From Desulfocucumis palustris (GTDB taxonomy: Bacteria > Bacillota > Desulfotomaculia > Desulfotomaculales > Desulfocucumaceae): a DNA stretch of 64,000 nucleotides. Within the stretch, counting starts at the first letter, position 1, and every line of letters begins with the position of its first letter. The stretch lies in NCBI RefSeq assembly GCF_002933875.1, contig NZ_BFAV01000045.1, positions 1 to 64,000 of the forward strand, written 5' to 3'. The position numbers and the translations under genes were made by a program. Under the pieces are notes generated by a model. The model had not been told where the DNA came from. It did not search any database and was given only the letters and a program-made list of their open reading frames with translations. This document shows, one piece after another, positions 40,414-50,852 of the stretch.

Positions 40414-40568
40414 AATCCATACTCCCCGGATATATTGTCGTGATTAATATTATCCCGGGCTATCTTATTTATTTGTGGGATAAATTATTAATCAGGGTAA
40501 CATTATACCATATTTTCAAGGGAAAACTATCACATAGCCCTTAATATCCAGGCTATCCGTAAAGCGGC

Positions 40569-41033
40569 TCAAAGGCTTCCCAGCCAGCTGCAGATTTGCA
40601 GCAGTATGGCGGTAACCGCGGCAGTCATCACCGGGCCGCAGGGCACACCCTTCAAAAATACTGTTCCCAGTATGGTTCCCAGGGTCATGCCGAATATTAT
40701 TTCCGGCATGAGCTTCATTAATTTTAAACCCTCGTTGTTTAAATGAGTGGCCAGGGCGCCTCCCACCAGGGCTATGATACCCGAGACGGAAGTAAAATTA
40801 TATTTTAGTTCCTTTAACTGAACCTGCCCCTTGGCCATGGGCAGCAATATATATATCATCAATATCAGCAGTCCCAGTTTAAGTCCCTTGTTCTCCAGAA
40901 ATGGCAGAAGAAGCTGTTCCAGGCCGGAAAATTTAATAATCAGCAGCACACAGGCGGACATGGCCACCAGATTGGAGCGTCCTATAATACCAATTATCAG
41001 TAACGCCACAAGTATATAGGAGGAAGTATCCAT
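40569..41033 (-). CDS. UPF0756 (DUF441) membrane protein
   Basis: 154 residues from ATG 41033 (MDTSSYILVALLIIGIIGRS); the frame extends 7 codons further without support. Four TM helices and the conserved 'NEGLKLMKLMPEIIFGMTLG' and 'KGVPCGPVMTAAVTAILLQ' segments match the DUF441/YtwI family, small integral membrane proteins of unknown function. It is monocistronic, upstream of the antiporter on the same strand. Confidence 0.8.
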   Translation of the reverse strand: MDTSSYILVALLIIGIIGRSNLVAMSACVLLIIKFSGLEQLLLPFLENKGLKLGLLILMIYILLPMAKGQVQLKELKYNFTSVSGIIALVGGALATHLNNEGLKLMKLMPEIIFGMTLGTILGTVFLKGVPCGPVMTAAVTAILLQICSWLGSL

Positions 41034-41230
41034 TGACCCACATCTCCATGCCATTATTTTGCTCCCTTTTTAATGTATGGTTAAAAATGTTAATTTATGA
41101 GGCCATTCCACGGGCGGCCGGTACCACGGACAGCAAAATTCCGGCGGAAAATCAGCCAAAGCACCGTTAATTAAGCCCCGGCATAGTATATAGAAAATTA
41201 TAAAGACCTGCGGAAGGAGGTTTATCAGAA

Positions 41231-41449
41231 ATGGGCGGAGCCAACCCCTATTCCCTGTTTCTCATACTAATACTGCTGATTCTGGGCATGGATCCGGATT
41301 GTGATAGGAAACTGGGAACAGCAAAGGATTTTGTGGAGAAGGTATCCACAACCCTGAACAACCTGAAGACCGGGGCAAAATCCCTGCACACCGACATGGA
41401 GTCCATTCACTTCCTGCTGATGAATATGCAAAAGCCTGATGCCGGTTAA
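41231..41449 (+). CDS. Small membrane-anchored hypothetical protein
   Basis: This 72-residue protein has ATG 41231 with a very strong GGAAGGAGG (41212 on). An N-terminal TM segment 'YSLFLILILLILGM' is followed by a helical, possibly coiled-coil tail (about 25-65, 'FVEKVSTTLNNLKTGAKSLH'). The N-terminus resembles the short hydrophobic YjcZ-like sporulation peptides, but the tail is longer. Function unknown; the start signal argues it is real. Confidence 0.65.
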   Translation: MGGANPYSLFLILILLILGMDPDCDRKLGTAKDFVEKVSTTLNNLKTGAKSLHTDMESIHFLLMNMQKPDAG

Positions 41450-41625
41450 ACATATACTCGGGGCAGTTTTTATGCCAGGTTGAAAACGGCGATTGTATTT
41501 CGCCGTTTCGTTGTTTTGTACCAGCCAACATTTTTTTTGCCGCCGTGCAGGAAATCTTTCTTTTATTCCCGAATGTGCATAAAATGTATAGGGTAAATGT
41601 GGAAGTAGCTGCCGGGGGTGGTAGG

Positions 41626-42720
41626 GTGAGCGAAAGGGAATGCGCTCTTGGCTGGCAGATATTGCTTCCCGGCTCGGCCAAAAGGGTATGGCACTTGATG
41701 GAACGCTTCGGGTCGGCGGCCGGAGCCTGGCGGGCAACCGAGGAGCAGCTGGTTTCAACCGGCGGTTTTACCCGGGAGCAGGCCGGGGAGATAGTCATGC
41801 TGCGCAAGAAAATTAACCCGTTGCTGGAATTTCGCAAACTGGAGAAGCTAGATATAAGATTTATAGATATTGGTGACCCCGTATACCCGGAAATGCTGAA
41901 AAATATTTTTGACCCACCTCCGGGTATTTTCATTCAGGGAAGTTTTGAAAAGTCGGATTCGCTTTCCGTGGCCATTGTGGGTTCACGCAAGGCAACCCCC
42001 TACGGTCTGGCTGTGGCGGAGCGGCTGGCCGCGGGGATTGCCCCGGCGGGGGTTACTGTGGTATCGGGACTGGCCAGGGGCGTGGACACGGCGGCCCACA
42101 GGGGCGCCCTGGCAACCGGCGGCCGCACCATCGCGGTGCTGGGGTGCGGTATTGACGTGATATATCCCCGGGAGAATAAAGATTTAAAGAATAAAATCGC
42201 CGCCAGGGGAGCCGTGATCAGTGAATTCCCCCTGGGAGCGCAGCCGGTGCCCTGGCATTTTCCCGTGCGCAACCGGATTATCAGCGGTCTTTCCAGGTCC
42301 GTGGTGGTTGTCGAAGCCGCCGCCCGGAGCGGTGCCCTGATAACCGCGGATATAGCCCTGGAGCAGGGGCGGGATGTAATGGCGGTGCCCGGAAATGTGT
42401 CGTCTCCATTAAGCGTGGGTGCCAACCGTTTAATAAAGCAGGGGGCCAGGCTTGTGGACGGCCCGGAGGATATTTTGGAAGAACTGGGGGTTAACCGGCT
42501 TTTTGGCGGCAGCCGGGAACAAAAAAGGAGTCTCCCCAGTCTGACTGTAGAGGAGGAGGCTGTCTTGAAAATGCTAAACCTTGAGCCGGTCGCCCTGGAT
42601 AAGCTGGTGGAAGGGTCCGGTCTGGCTGCCCAGCAAGTATTGGCGGCACTGGTGTTTCTGGAATTAAAAGGCCTGGCCAGACAGCTTCCGGGTAAATATT
42701 ATCTTGCCGGCAGCCTGTAA
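41626..42720 (+). CDS. dprA: DNA-processing protein DprA
   Basis: 364 residues from GTG 41626, with GGGGGTGG (41614-41621) just upstream; the frame extends to 41545 without a ribosome site. N-terminal helical (SAM-like) region, Rossmann DprA domain with 'VAIVGSRKATPYGLAVAERL', 'VVSGLARGVDTAAHRGAL' and 'TIAVLGCGIDVIYPRENK', and a C-terminal winged helix. It loads RecA on incoming single-stranded DNA in transformation. It precedes topA, the usual Firmicutes order. Confidence 0.9.
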   Translation: MSERECALGWQILLPGSAKRVWHLMERFGSAAGAWRATEEQLVSTGGFTREQAGEIVMLRKKINPLLEFRKLEKLDIRFIDIGDPVYPEMLKNIFDPPPGIFIQGSFEKSDSLSVAIVGSRKATPYGLAVAERLAAGIAPAGVTVVSGLARGVDTAAHRGALATGGRTIAVLGCGIDVIYPRENKDLKNKIAARGAVISEFPLGAQPVPWHFPVRNRIISGLSRSVVVVEAAARSGALITADIALEQGRDVMAVPGNVSSPLSVGANRLIKQGARLVDGPEDILEELGVNRLFGGSREQKRSLPSLTVEEEAVLKMLNLEPVALDKLVEGSGLAAQQVLAALVFLELKGLARQLPGKYYLAGSL

Positions 42721-42820
42721 ATCCCGTCCGGATTAAATTTTTTAAAAAAGTATTGTTGTGTTAATAATACCTTTTAAGCCGAACAGAACAACCCGTTTTT
42801 AGGAGCAGAGGTGGTTTACT

Positions 42821-45082
42821 TTGAGCAAAACCCTGGTAATAGTGGAATCCCCGGCCAAGGCAAGAAGTATTGGTAAATTTCTGGGAAATAAATATAAGGT
42901 CCTGGCTTCCATGGGGCATGTCAGGGATTTGCCCAAAAGTCAGCTGGGAGTTGACGTGGAGCAAAGCTATAAACCCAAATACATTACCATCAGGGGCAAG
43001 GGAGACACCATAAAGGAACTGAAATCCGCCGTAAAAAAGGCGGATAAGGTTTTGCTGGCCTCCGACCCTGATCGGGAGGGTGAGGCTATCGCCTGGCATT
43101 TGCTTAAGCTGCTTGATATAGATGAAAGTGAGCCCTGCAGGATTGAGTTTAATGAAATTACCAAACAGTCCATACAAAACGCCGTAAAAAGACCAAGGCC
43201 CATTGATGAAAAACGGGTTGACGCCCAGCAGGCCAGGCGTATTCTGGACCGGCTGGTGGGATATAAGCTAAGCCCGCTGCTCTGGCGCAAGGTGAGGAAA
43301 GGCCTTAGCGCGGGCCGGGTCCAGTCGGTGGCGGTACGGTTGATATGTGACCGGGAAGAGGAAATTGACGCCTTTGTCCCCGAGGAGTACTGGACGCTCA
43401 CCGCCAGGCTGACCAAAAAGGGACAAAATCCCTTCGAGGCAAAGTTGCACCGGATAGGCAAAAACAAAGCGGAAGTCCCCAGCCAGGAAAAAATGGACGG
43501 CATTATAGCGGACTTAAAAGGTGCTTCCTACAGGGTTGATAAAATAACCAGGCGGGAAAAGAACCGCCAGCCGTCACCGCCTTTCATTACCAGCAGCCTG
43601 CAGCAGGAAGCTTACCGTAAATTGAATTTTACCGCCCGGAAGACCATGATGGTGGCCCAGCAGCTGTACGAGGGCATTGAACTGGGCAAGGAAGGCCCTG
43701 CGGGTCTTGTGACATATATACGCACCGACTCCGTAAGGGTGTCGGAAACGGCCATTGCCGAGGTAAGGGATTACATCGGAGGCAAATTCGGAAATAGCTA
43801 CCTGCCGGCCACCCCCAGGCGGCTGACGGCCAGGAAAAAGGCCCAGGATGCCCACGAGGCCATCAGGCCCACTGCTGTTTCCAGGGAACCCGAGGCCATC
43901 AAGGGTTTTTTGACGGCGGAGCAGTACAAATTATACAAACTGATCTGGTCAAGGTTCGTAGCCAGCCAGATGAGCCCCGCGGTTATCGATACCACCAGCG
44001 TGGATATACTGGCAAAGGATTATACTTTCCGGGCCACGGGTTCCATTGTGAAATTCAACGGCTTCATGCAGGTATATATCGAATCCACCGACGACGGCGA
44101 GAAGGAAAAAGACAACATTTTGCCCGAGCTTGCGGAGGGCGATCTTCTGGAAGCCAGAAAACTGACGCCCAAACAACACTTTACCCAGCCGCCCCCGCGT
44201 TACACCGACGCTACCCTGGTAAAGGCGCTGGAGGAAAAGGGTATAGGAAGGCCCAGTACCTATGCGCCCATTGTGGAAACAATACTAAAGCGCGGCTACG
44301 TGGTTAGGGAAAGCAAACAGTTCTATCCCACGGAGCTGGGTATGATTGTGGTCAAACTGCTTAAAGACCATTTCCGGGACATTATTGACGTGGAATTCAC
44401 GGCGGAAATGGAAGAAAAGCTTGATGACGTGGAGGATGGGGAGCAGGATTGGGTAAGGCTTCTGGATGATTTCTACCGCCCCTTTGACACAACCCTGAAC
44501 AGGGCGGAGGAAGAAATTGGCAGGGTGGACATAGCCGACCAGGTTACCGAAGAAATATGCGAGCAGTGCGGCCGCAACATGGTTATAAAGATGGGGCGTT
44601 ACGGCAAGTTCCTTGCCTGCCCCGGTTTTCCGGATTGCAGGAACACCAAGCCCCTGCTGGAACCGACCGGTGTGAGTTGCCCCCGCTGCAGCGGCGAACT
44701 GGTGCTGCGCCGGAGCAAGAAAGGTCGAGCTTTTTATGGCTGCAGCAATTACCCGGACTGCGATTTTGTAGTATGGGACCGGCCCAGCAACGAAAAATGC
44801 CCCCAGTGCGGCGGCATTACAGTGGTTAAAAAGGTGCGCGGCAAGGAAGAGCACAGGTGCGTGGACGCAAACTGTCCCGCCGGAGTGAAAGCCCGGGGGT
44901 CCGGAGAAAAAACCGCCGCAGCGGCCTCTAAAAGCGAAACCCGGGATAAAGAGGCGGCCAAGCAGAAGAAACGCGCCGGTAAGGCCGCGGGCCCGGCGGC
45001 TAAAAAATCTTCCAAAGCCGCTTCGGGAACCGGTAAAGCCGCCAAAACAAAAAAGACTGTTAAAGCAAAGGTTGCTTTGTGA
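42821..45082 (+). CDS. topA: DNA topoisomerase I
   Basis: This 753-residue type IA enzyme has TTG start 42821 after GCAGAGGTGG. The TOPRIM domain has 'VIVESPAKARSIGKFLG' and 'ASDPDREGEAIAWHLL'. The active-site tyrosine is in 'VTYIRTDSVRVSE'. Three zinc-ribbon units lie near 585-690 ('CEQCGRNMVIKMGRYGKFLA' region, 'CPRCSGELVLRRS', 'CPQCGGITVVKK'). A Lys/Ala-rich tail of about 55 residues follows. It relaxes negative supercoils. Confidence 0.95.
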   Translation: MSKTLVIVESPAKARSIGKFLGNKYKVLASMGHVRDLPKSQLGVDVEQSYKPKYITIRGKGDTIKELKSAVKKADKVLLASDPDREGEAIAWHLLKLLDIDESEPCRIEFNEITKQSIQNAVKRPRPIDEKRVDAQQARRILDRLVGYKLSPLLWRKVRKGLSAGRVQSVAVRLICDREEEIDAFVPEEYWTLTARLTKKGQNPFEAKLHRIGKNKAEVPSQEKMDGIIADLKGASYRVDKITRREKNRQPSPPFITSSLQQEAYRKLNFTARKTMMVAQQLYEGIELGKEGPAGLVTYIRTDSVRVSETAIAEVRDYIGGKFGNSYLPATPRRLTARKKAQDAHEAIRPTAVSREPEAIKGFLTAEQYKLYKLIWSRFVASQMSPAVIDTTSVDILAKDYTFRATGSIVKFNGFMQVYIESTDDGEKEKDNILPELAEGDLLEARKLTPKQHFTQPPPRYTDATLVKALEEKGIGRPSTYAPIVETILKRGYVVRESKQFYPTELGMIVVKLLKDHFRDIIDVEFTAEMEEKLDDVEDGEQDWVRLLDDFYRPFDTTLNRAEEEIGRVDIADQVTEEICEQCGRNMVIKMGRYGKFLACPGFPDCRNTKPLLEPTGVSCPRCSGELVLRRSKKGRAFYGCSNYPDCDFVVWDRPSNEKCPQCGGITVVKKVRGKEEHRCVDANCPAGVKARGSGEKTAAAASKSETRDKEAAKQKKRAGKAAGPAAKKSSKAASGTGKAAKTKKTVKAKVAL

Positions 45083-45098
45083 AAATTGAAGGGGGGTT

Positions 45099-46445
45099 TT
45101 GGTCCGTGCCAGGATGTGGCTGGGACCGGAACTATTGCAATATATAACTGTTGTGGGGGCGGGATTGGCCGGTTCGGAGGCTGCCTGGCAGCTGGCCGGC
45201 AGGGGATATAAGGTCAAACTTTATGAGATGAGGCCCCAAAAGTCCACTCCCGCCCATCACACCGGATTGTTTGCCGAACTGGTGTGCAGCAACTCATTAA
45301 GGGCTGCCGCCATGGAAAATGCCGTTGGGCTGCTTAAAGAGGAAATGCGCCGCCTGAATTCATTAATCATGGAGTGCGCCGACGCCACCAGGGTGCCGGC
45401 GGGGGGCGCGCTGGCCGTGGACCGTGATTCCTTTGCGGGTATGGTTACCGCCAGGCTTACGGAACACCCCAATGTGGAGATTGTCAGGCGGGAAGTGACC
45501 ACAATCCCGTCCGGCGGAGTTGTGGTGCTGGCCGGCGGTCCCCTCACCTCGGAGGAACTGGCCGGGAACATTCAAGCCCTGACGGGGCAGGAATATCTTT
45601 ACTTTTATGACGCGGTGGCTCCCATAGTGACCAGGGAATCCATCAATATGCAAAAGGCGTTTATTTCCTCCCGTTACGACAAGGGGGAGGCCAGCTACAT
45701 CAACTGTCCCATGGACAAAGACCAGTATCTGAGGTTTCGTGAGGAACTTGCCAATGCCGGGCGGGCCCCCAGGAAGGAATTTGAAAAGGAAATAAATTTT
45801 GAAGGCTGTATGCCAATTGAAGTATTGGCCGGACGGGGTCCGGACACCATGCGCTACGGCCCGCTAAAGCCGGTGGGACTGACGGATCCCAACACCGGCA
45901 GGAGACCCTATGCGGTGATCCAGCTAAGGCAGGACAATGCCGCGGGAACCCTCTACAATCTGGTGGGCTTTCAGACCCATTTGCAGTGGAGCGAACAGCA
46001 AAGGGTTTTCAGGCTCATACCCGGGCTGGAAAACGCCGAGTTTGTAAGGTACGGCGTAATGCACCGGAATACTTACATAAATTCGCCGGTGGTCTTAAAC
46101 CCCACTTTTGAGTGCCGTCTCAGGGACGGGCTGTTTTTCGCGGGGCAGATAACCGGGGTCGAGGGATATGTGGAGTCGGCGGCAGCCGGCTTAATGGCCG
46201 GAATTAACGCCGGTCTGAAATACAGCGGCAAACCCTTGCTGATTTTTCCCCGGGAAACGGCCCACGGTGCCCTGGCAGCCTATATCACGGGCGCCGACCC
46301 CAAAAACTTTCAGCCCATGAATATAACAATGGGTCTGCTGCCGCCTCTGGAACAGGTGATAAAGGACAGGAAAAAGCGCAATTCATTGATAGCCCAGAGG
46401 TCTCTTGACACCCTTGAGCGGTTTATTACGGCAAACTTACATTGA
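45099..46445 (+). CDS. trmFO: tRNA (m5U54) methyltransferase TrmFO, folate/FAD-dependent
   Basis: This 448-residue protein has FAD-binding '[20 protein letters not shown]', '[20 protein letters not shown]' and '[20 protein letters not shown]'. It transfers a methylene group from CH2-THF to U54 of tRNA. The start is uncertain: TTG 45099 is very close to GGGGGG (45091-45096), and ATG 45114 or TTG 45135 would give the usual shorter N-terminus. It lies between topA and xerC in conserved order. Confidence 0.92.
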   Translation: MVRARMWLGPELLQYITVVGAGLAGSEAAWQLAGRGYKVKLYEMRPQKSTPAHHTGLFAELVCSNSLRAAAMENAVGLLKEEMRRLNSLIMECADATRVPAGGALAVDRDSFAGMVTARLTEHPNVEIVRREVTTIPSGGVVVLAGGPLTSEELAGNIQALTGQEYLYFYDAVAPIVTRESINMQKAFISSRYDKGEASYINCPMDKDQYLRFREELANAGRAPRKEFEKEINFEGCMPIEVLAGRGPDTMRYGPLKPVGLTDPNTGRRPYAVIQLRQDNAAGTLYNLVGFQTHLQWSEQQRVFRLIPGLENAEFVRYGVMHRNTYINSPVVLNPTFECRLRDGLFFAGQITGVEGYVESAAAGLMAGINAGLKYSGKPLLIFPRETAHGALAAYITGADPKNFQPMNITMGLLPPLEQVIKDRKKRNSLIAQRSLDTLERFITANLH

Positions 46446-46480
46446 TTGGGATATTCCTCTTCCTATAGTCAGGCCTTTAA

Positions 46481-46687
46481 TATGGAGGAATGTCCCCTTA
46501 CAAACCTTGGGGACATTCCTCCTCCTAAACCCGGACCCTGAATTAGAGGCGTGTCCCCATACATACGTTGGGGACATTCCTCGCCCGAAAGCCGGGCCCC
46601 AAATCAGAGGTGTGTCACCTTACATACGTTGGGGACATTCCTCACCCAAAAAGCCGGGCCCCAAATTAGAGGTGTGTCCCCTTACCT
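46481..46687. repeat. Tandem 61-bp GGGGACA palindromic repeats
   Basis: Units begin at TGTCCCC 46491, 46552, 46613 (TGTCACC) and 46675, spacing 61, 61 and 62 bp. Each has a hairpin (TGTCCCC..ACATACG..TTGGGGACA) followed by a ATTCCTC...CCGGGCCCCAAATTAGAG segment. The xerC frame runs through the repeats, but the gene begins after them. They resemble REP-type palindromic elements. Confidence 0.75.
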
Positions 46688-46707
46688 TATTAAGACTGGT
46701 GAATATT

Positions 46708-47610
46708 ATGTATAACTACATTGATAGCTTTATGGCTTACATGGAGACGGAAAAAAACGCTTCTGCCCACACCCTGGAGAATTATCACAGGGATATCATG
46801 CAGGGGCTGGATTTTTTCTCTGTTGAGACCGGCAAAAAGGATATGGAGATAACCCCGGCCGATATTAGCCTGGGATTGATAAGAATGTTTCTGGCGGATT
46901 TGCGGTTAAAGGGTCTGGCTAAATCCTCGGTTTCCAGAAAAATAGCCGCCTGGCGCTCCTTTTTCCGGTATCTGGGCAGGGAGGGGATTATAGAGAAAAA
47001 CCCCATTAGGGGGCTTTCCCCTTTGAAGCCGGACAGAAAACTGCCAAAATTTTTATACCAGGACGATTGCTTCAGGTTGCTGGAATTGCCGGCCCGGGAC
47101 AATCCATTGGGTTTGAGGGACAGAGCCCTGATGGAGGTTTTATACGCCGCGGGGCTGAGAGTTAGCGAGTTGGTGGGACTGGACAAGGGCAATATGGATG
47201 TGCGTGACGGTGATTTAAAAGTATACGGCAAGGGTTCCAAGGAAAGGGTGGTGCCCCTGGGCTCTTACGCCGTTAAAGCTCTTCTTGATTATCTGAATAA
47301 CGGCAGGCCGCGGCTTGCCGCGGCTAATTCCGGTGAAGCGGTTTTTCTTAACGCCCGGGGAGGCCGTTTGACCGACAGGGGAGTAAGGACAATATTAAAT
47401 AAATACGTGACCCTGTTGAGCCTGGAAAAAGGCGTGAGTCCGCACACACTGAGGCACACCTTTGCCACCCACCTTTTGGACAGGGGCGCGGATCTGCGCG
47501 CCGTACAAGAATTGCTGGGGCATTCAAGGCTGTCCACCACCCAGATATATACTCACCTTACCAGACAGAAATTAAAAGAGGTTTATCAAAAAGCCCATCC
47601 CAGGGCCTAA
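46708..47610 (+). CDS. xerC: Tyrosine recombinase XerC
   Basis: 300 residues from ATG 46708 (GGTG upstream); the longer frame translates repeats. N-terminal SAM-like core-binding domain, catalytic domain with Arg in 'AAGLRVSELVGLDK', Lys in 'YGKGSKERVVPLGS', 'HTLRHTFATHLLDRG' and 'LLGHSRLSTTQIYTHL' (nucleophile Tyr). It resolves chromosome dimers at dif. Position before hslV is typical of Firmicutes, so this is the housekeeping enzyme and not an element integrase. Confidence 0.92.
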   Translation: MYNYIDSFMAYMETEKNASAHTLENYHRDIMQGLDFFSVETGKKDMEITPADISLGLIRMFLADLRLKGLAKSSVSRKIAAWRSFFRYLGREGIIEKNPIRGLSPLKPDRKLPKFLYQDDCFRLLELPARDNPLGLRDRALMEVLYAAGLRVSELVGLDKGNMDVRDGDLKVYGKGSKERVVPLGSYAVKALLDYLNNGRPRLAAANSGEAVFLNARGGRLTDRGVRTILNKYVTLLSLEKGVSPHTLRHTFATHLLDRGADLRAVQELLGHSRLSTTQIYTHLTRQKLKEVYQKAHPRA

Positions 47611-47812
47611 AAGAGAATGTCAATAAAGTACGGGCGGCAGGCATATATTTTAATGCGGTATCGGCCGGTTCACTTTTTTTAAATTTTGTGTTATCATTTA
47701 TTTTTTTAATAGCAATATATTTTAAAAGATAAATAGGTTAGGGACGCAACTTTGCCGGAGTCTGGCTTTGGGGTTGGGAACGTCCCCAATTTAACGAAAA
47801 AGAGGTATTGGA

Positions 47813-48343
47813 ATGTTTCATGCCACAACCATCGTTGCGGTTAAAAAAGAGGATAAGGTGGCTCTGGCCGGCGACGGGCAGGTTACCTTCGGTCAGAATA
47901 CCATTTTAAAACACAGCGCCAGAAAGCTTCGCCGCCTGTACAACAACAAAGTGCTGGCAGGGTTCGCGGGTTCAGTGGCCGACGCTTTCACCCTGTTTGA
48001 AAAATTTGAGGGTAAATTGGAAGCTTACCGGGGCAACCTCCAGAGGGCGGCGGTGGAGTTGGCCAAGGACTGGCGCACCGACAGGATGCTGAGACGGCTG
48101 GAGGCACTGCTGGTGGTTGCCGACAAGGAGCACTTGCTGGTGGTGTCGGGCAGCGGCGAGGTCATTGAGCCGGACGACGGGGTGATGGCCATTGGGTCCG
48201 GGGGATCGTACGCCCTGGCCGCGGCCAGGGCGCTGGTCCGGAACACCGATTTCCCCCCCGCCCGGGTAGCCAGGGAGTCGTTATCCATAGCGGCGGAAAT
48301 TTGCGTTTTTACCAACGATCAGATAACGGTTGAGGAATTGTAA
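47813..48343 (+). CDS. hslV: HslV (ClpQ) protease subunit
   Basis: This 176-residue proteasome-like peptidase begins [20 protein letters not shown]; the Thr of 'TTIVAV' is the N-terminal nucleophile after processing. '[20 protein letters not shown]' and '[14 protein letters not shown]' are family blocks. It assembles as a double hexamer capped by HslU. A GGGAACGTCCC hairpin lies in the 200-bp upstream gap; no clear promoter was seen. Confidence 0.94.
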   Translation: MFHATTIVAVKKEDKVALAGDGQVTFGQNTILKHSARKLRRLYNNKVLAGFAGSVADAFTLFEKFEGKLEAYRGNLQRAAVELAKDWRTDRMLRRLEALLVVADKEHLLVVSGSGEVIEPDDGVMAIGSGGSYALAAARALVRNTDFPPARVARESLSIAAEICVFTNDQITVEEL

Positions 48344-48406
48344 AAATTATTGCCGGCCTTTGCCGGCGCGGCAGGATGATCTTATATATTATGGAGGTTT
48401 ATATTT

Positions 48407-49804
48407 ATGGAAGCTCTTACTCCCAGAGCGATTGTGGCGGAGTTGGATAAATATATAGTGGGCCAGCAAAAGGCTAAAAAAGCTGTGTCCATAGCCCTGA
48501 GAAACCGTTACCGCAGAACCATGCTGCCCCGGGAATTAATGGATGAAGTGGTGCCCAAAAATATTTTAATGATCGGCCCCACCGGGGTGGGCAAGACCGA
48601 AATCGCCCGCCGCCTGGCTAAACTGGTCAAGGCCCCCTTTGTAAAAGTGGAAGCCACTAAATTTACCGAAGTAGGGTATGTGGGCCGGGACGTGGAGAGC
48701 ATGATCCGGGAACTGGTGGAAACATCCATTCGGATGGTTAAAAGCGAGAAAATGTTCGGGGTGGAGGAAAAGGCCAGGGTCATGGCCGATGAAAGAATAG
48801 TTGAACTGCTGGCCCCCCTGCCCAGGCAGGATGTAAAACCCAAAAACCCCTTTGAGCTGATTTTCGGCGGAACCAAGCAGGAGCCCGACGCGGACAGGGA
48901 GCAGCAGCAGCTTGCCCGGCGGATTGAATTTGAGAGAGAGACCCTGCGGGAGAAGTTAAAAAAGGGGGAACTGGAGAGGGAGTACCTGGAGATAGAGGTT
49001 GAAGACAATTCCCCTCCCATGATGGAGGTTTTTACCGGTTCCGGCGTAGAGGAAATGGGCATAAATATAGGCGACATGCTGGGAAATATTTTTCCCAAGA
49101 AAAAGCGCAAGCGCAGGCTGACTGTGTCCGAGGCCAGAAAGATTCTTACCCAGCAGGAGGCCCAAAAACTTATTGATATGGATGAAGTTACCACCCAGGC
49201 CGTTGCCAGGGCCGAGGAGCATGGAATAGTCTTTCTGGATGAAATAGATAAAATCGCGGTGCGGGACGGCGGCAGCGGTCCGGATGTATCCAGGGGCGGC
49301 GTGCAGAGGGATATACTTCCCATAGTGGAGGGGTCCACGGTAATAACCAAATACGGTCCTGTGAAAACCGACCATATACTTTTTATTGCCGCCGGGGCCT
49401 TTCATATGAGCAAACCGTCGGATTTGATACCCGAACTGCAGGGCAGGTTTCCCATCAGGGTGGAACTGGACAGTCTTACTGAACAGGATTTTTTGCAAAT
49501 ATTGACAGAACCCCGCAATGCATTAATTAAACAATATACCGCTTTATTGGCCACAGAGGGCCTTGAGATACTATTTTCACAAAATTCGCTTGTCGAAATA
49601 GCTAAAATAGCTTATACTGTTAATGAGCAAACGGAGAATATTGGGGCAAGGCGCCTGCACACAATCATGGAAAAACTATTGGAAGATTTATCTTTTGAAG
49701 GTCCGGATTTGAAAGGCCAGACAATTAATATCGATCGCGCTTACGTATCTAATAAGCTCAACGAGGTAGCAAAGGACGAAGATTTAAGTCGTTATATTCT
49801 TTAA
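48407..49804 (+). CDS. hslU: HslU (ClpY) ATPase subunit
   Basis: This 465-residue AAA+ unfoldase has Walker A '[15 protein letters not shown]', the pore loop '[17 protein letters not shown]', an I-domain of charged helices (about 110-240), Walker B '[12 protein letters not shown]', sensor regions and the C-terminal 'DLSRYIL' that docks in HslV. It is 64 bp after hslV and coexpressed. Confidence 0.95.
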   Translation: MEALTPRAIVAELDKYIVGQQKAKKAVSIALRNRYRRTMLPRELMDEVVPKNILMIGPTGVGKTEIARRLAKLVKAPFVKVEATKFTEVGYVGRDVESMIRELVETSIRMVKSEKMFGVEEKARVMADERIVELLAPLPRQDVKPKNPFELIFGGTKQEPDADREQQQLARRIEFERETLREKLKKGELEREYLEIEVEDNSPPMMEVFTGSGVEEMGINIGDMLGNIFPKKKRKRRLTVSEARKILTQQEAQKLIDMDEVTTQAVARAEEHGIVFLDEIDKIAVRDGGSGPDVSRGGVQRDILPIVEGSTVITKYGPVKTDHILFIAAGAFHMSKPSDLIPELQGRFPIRVELDSLTEQDFLQILTEPRNALIKQYTALLATEGLEILFSQNSLVEIAKIAYTVNEQTENIGARRLHTIMEKLLEDLSFEGPDLKGQTINIDRAYVSNKLNEVAKDEDLSRYIL

Positions 49805-49823
49805 AGGAGTGAATTATTAGATT

Positions 49824-50612
49824 ATGATGAGGAACTTGCTGGAGAAGACCCGGGCCATAAACAAGCTGTTACAGAAATCAGCGGGTTATCCGGTTGATTT
49901 TAAAGAAATCGCGGCCATACTAAGTGAAAATATAGGCGGCAGCGTATATGTCATCGACAGGCGGGGCAAGACCCTGGGATACAACTATCTAAAGGGATTT
50001 ACCTGTGAGATAATGAGGGATATCGTTGAGTCCCCGGAAGGATTTCCGGCGGATTATAATGAAAGCCTGCTGCGTTTGACCGAAACCCATGCCAATTTTT
50101 GCCAGACCGTGAATTCCTGCGTATTTAGCCATGATAAAAAATGTAAATTCAATAACAAGATCACCACGGTGGTTCCCATCGTGGGCGCCGGTTCCCGCCT
50201 GGGAACCCTGGTTTTGGCCAAGTTTGATCATCATTTCACCGATGAAGACCTGATTTTGGCAGAATATGGGGCCACAGTGGTGGGCATGGAAATATTAAGG
50301 GCCAGAGCCGGAAGGATGGAAGAGGAAGCCAGAAAACGGGCAGCCGTACAGATAGCCCTGGGCACTCTTTCCTACTCGGAGCTGGATGCCGTGCAGCATA
50401 TATTCAGACAGCTGGACGGTGACGAGGGACTTCTGGTGGCCAGCAAAATTGCGGATCGGGTGGGTATAACCAGGTCGGTGATTGTAAACGCCCTGAGAAA
50501 GTTTGAAAGCGCCGGGGTGATAGAATCCAAATCCCTGGGCATGAAGGGCACCTACATCAGGGTGCTGAACGACAGGCTGCTGGAAGAGCTGGACAGAATG
50601 AAACAACATTAA
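49824..50612 (+). CDS. codY: GTP- and branched-chain amino acid-sensing repressor CodY
   Basis: This 262-residue protein has an N-terminal GAF domain (about 1-155) for isoleucine/valine, and a C-terminal winged HTH '[20 protein letters not shown]' with '[20 protein letters not shown]'. Global regulator of nutrient-limited genes and of entry into sporulation in Firmicutes. GGAGTG upstream. It is 20 bp after hslU, the normal xerC-hslVU-codY operon. Confidence 0.95.
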   Translation: MMRNLLEKTRAINKLLQKSAGYPVDFKEIAAILSENIGGSVYVIDRRGKTLGYNYLKGFTCEIMRDIVESPEGFPADYNESLLRLTETHANFCQTVNSCVFSHDKKCKFNNKITTVVPIVGAGSRLGTLVLAKFDHHFTDEDLILAEYGATVVGMEILRARAGRMEEEARKRAAVQIALGTLSYSELDAVQHIFRQLDGDEGLLVASKIADRVGITRSVIVNALRKFESAGVIESKSLGMKGTYIRVLNDRLLEELDRMKQH

Positions 50613-50627
50613 CCAAAGCGTTTATGA

Positions 50628-50689
50628 ATTGGGGTCAGATTTTACTTGTTGCTTTCTATGGAAAGTAACAAGTAAAATCTGACCCCAAT
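50628..50689. repeat. 62-bp near-perfect palindrome (GGGGTCAGA type)
   Basis: Arms of 29 nt beginning ATTGGGGTCAGATTTTAC match at 28 of 29 positions around a 4-nt loop. No T-run follows. It resembles REP/RAYT-type palindromes with GGGGTCAG ends and differs in sequence from the GGGGACA family elsewhere in the window. Confidence 0.75.
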
Positions 50690-50705
50690 AATTTTTTCAT
50701 ATAAC

Positions 50706-50735
50706 TTGCAATGATATGACTTTTTATGTTAAAAT
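50706..50735 (+). promoter_or_regulatory. Promoter of rpsB with a 110-nt leader
   Basis: TTGCAA (50706-50711), 18-bp spacer, TAAAAT (50730-50735). The leader contains CACACGCCGCC near 50754, able to pair with GGCGG and GGTGTG just before the start, which suggests an S2-type autoregulatory leader. Confidence 0.5.
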
Positions 50736-50852
50736 ACATGCTGGTGTTAAATACACACGCCGCCTGATCCTGGCATCGGTGTTACCTGTTGAGGGATTTT
50801 GGCAGGAAATGATTGCGGCGGAGGAAAAAACCGGAGGAGGTGTGTTTTTTAA

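Noticed and set aside
46481-46687. CRISPR array
   Set aside because: The 61-bp units are repeated throughout with internal palindromes; there are no unique spacers and no cas genes.
46405-46707. Upstream extension of the xerC reading frame
   Set aside because: It translates the 61-bp palindromic repeats and lacks a ribosome site; the protein family begins at 46708.
46708-47610. XerC as the recombinase of an integrated element
   Set aside because: Its length, motifs and position before hslV mark it as the housekeeping dimer-resolution enzyme.
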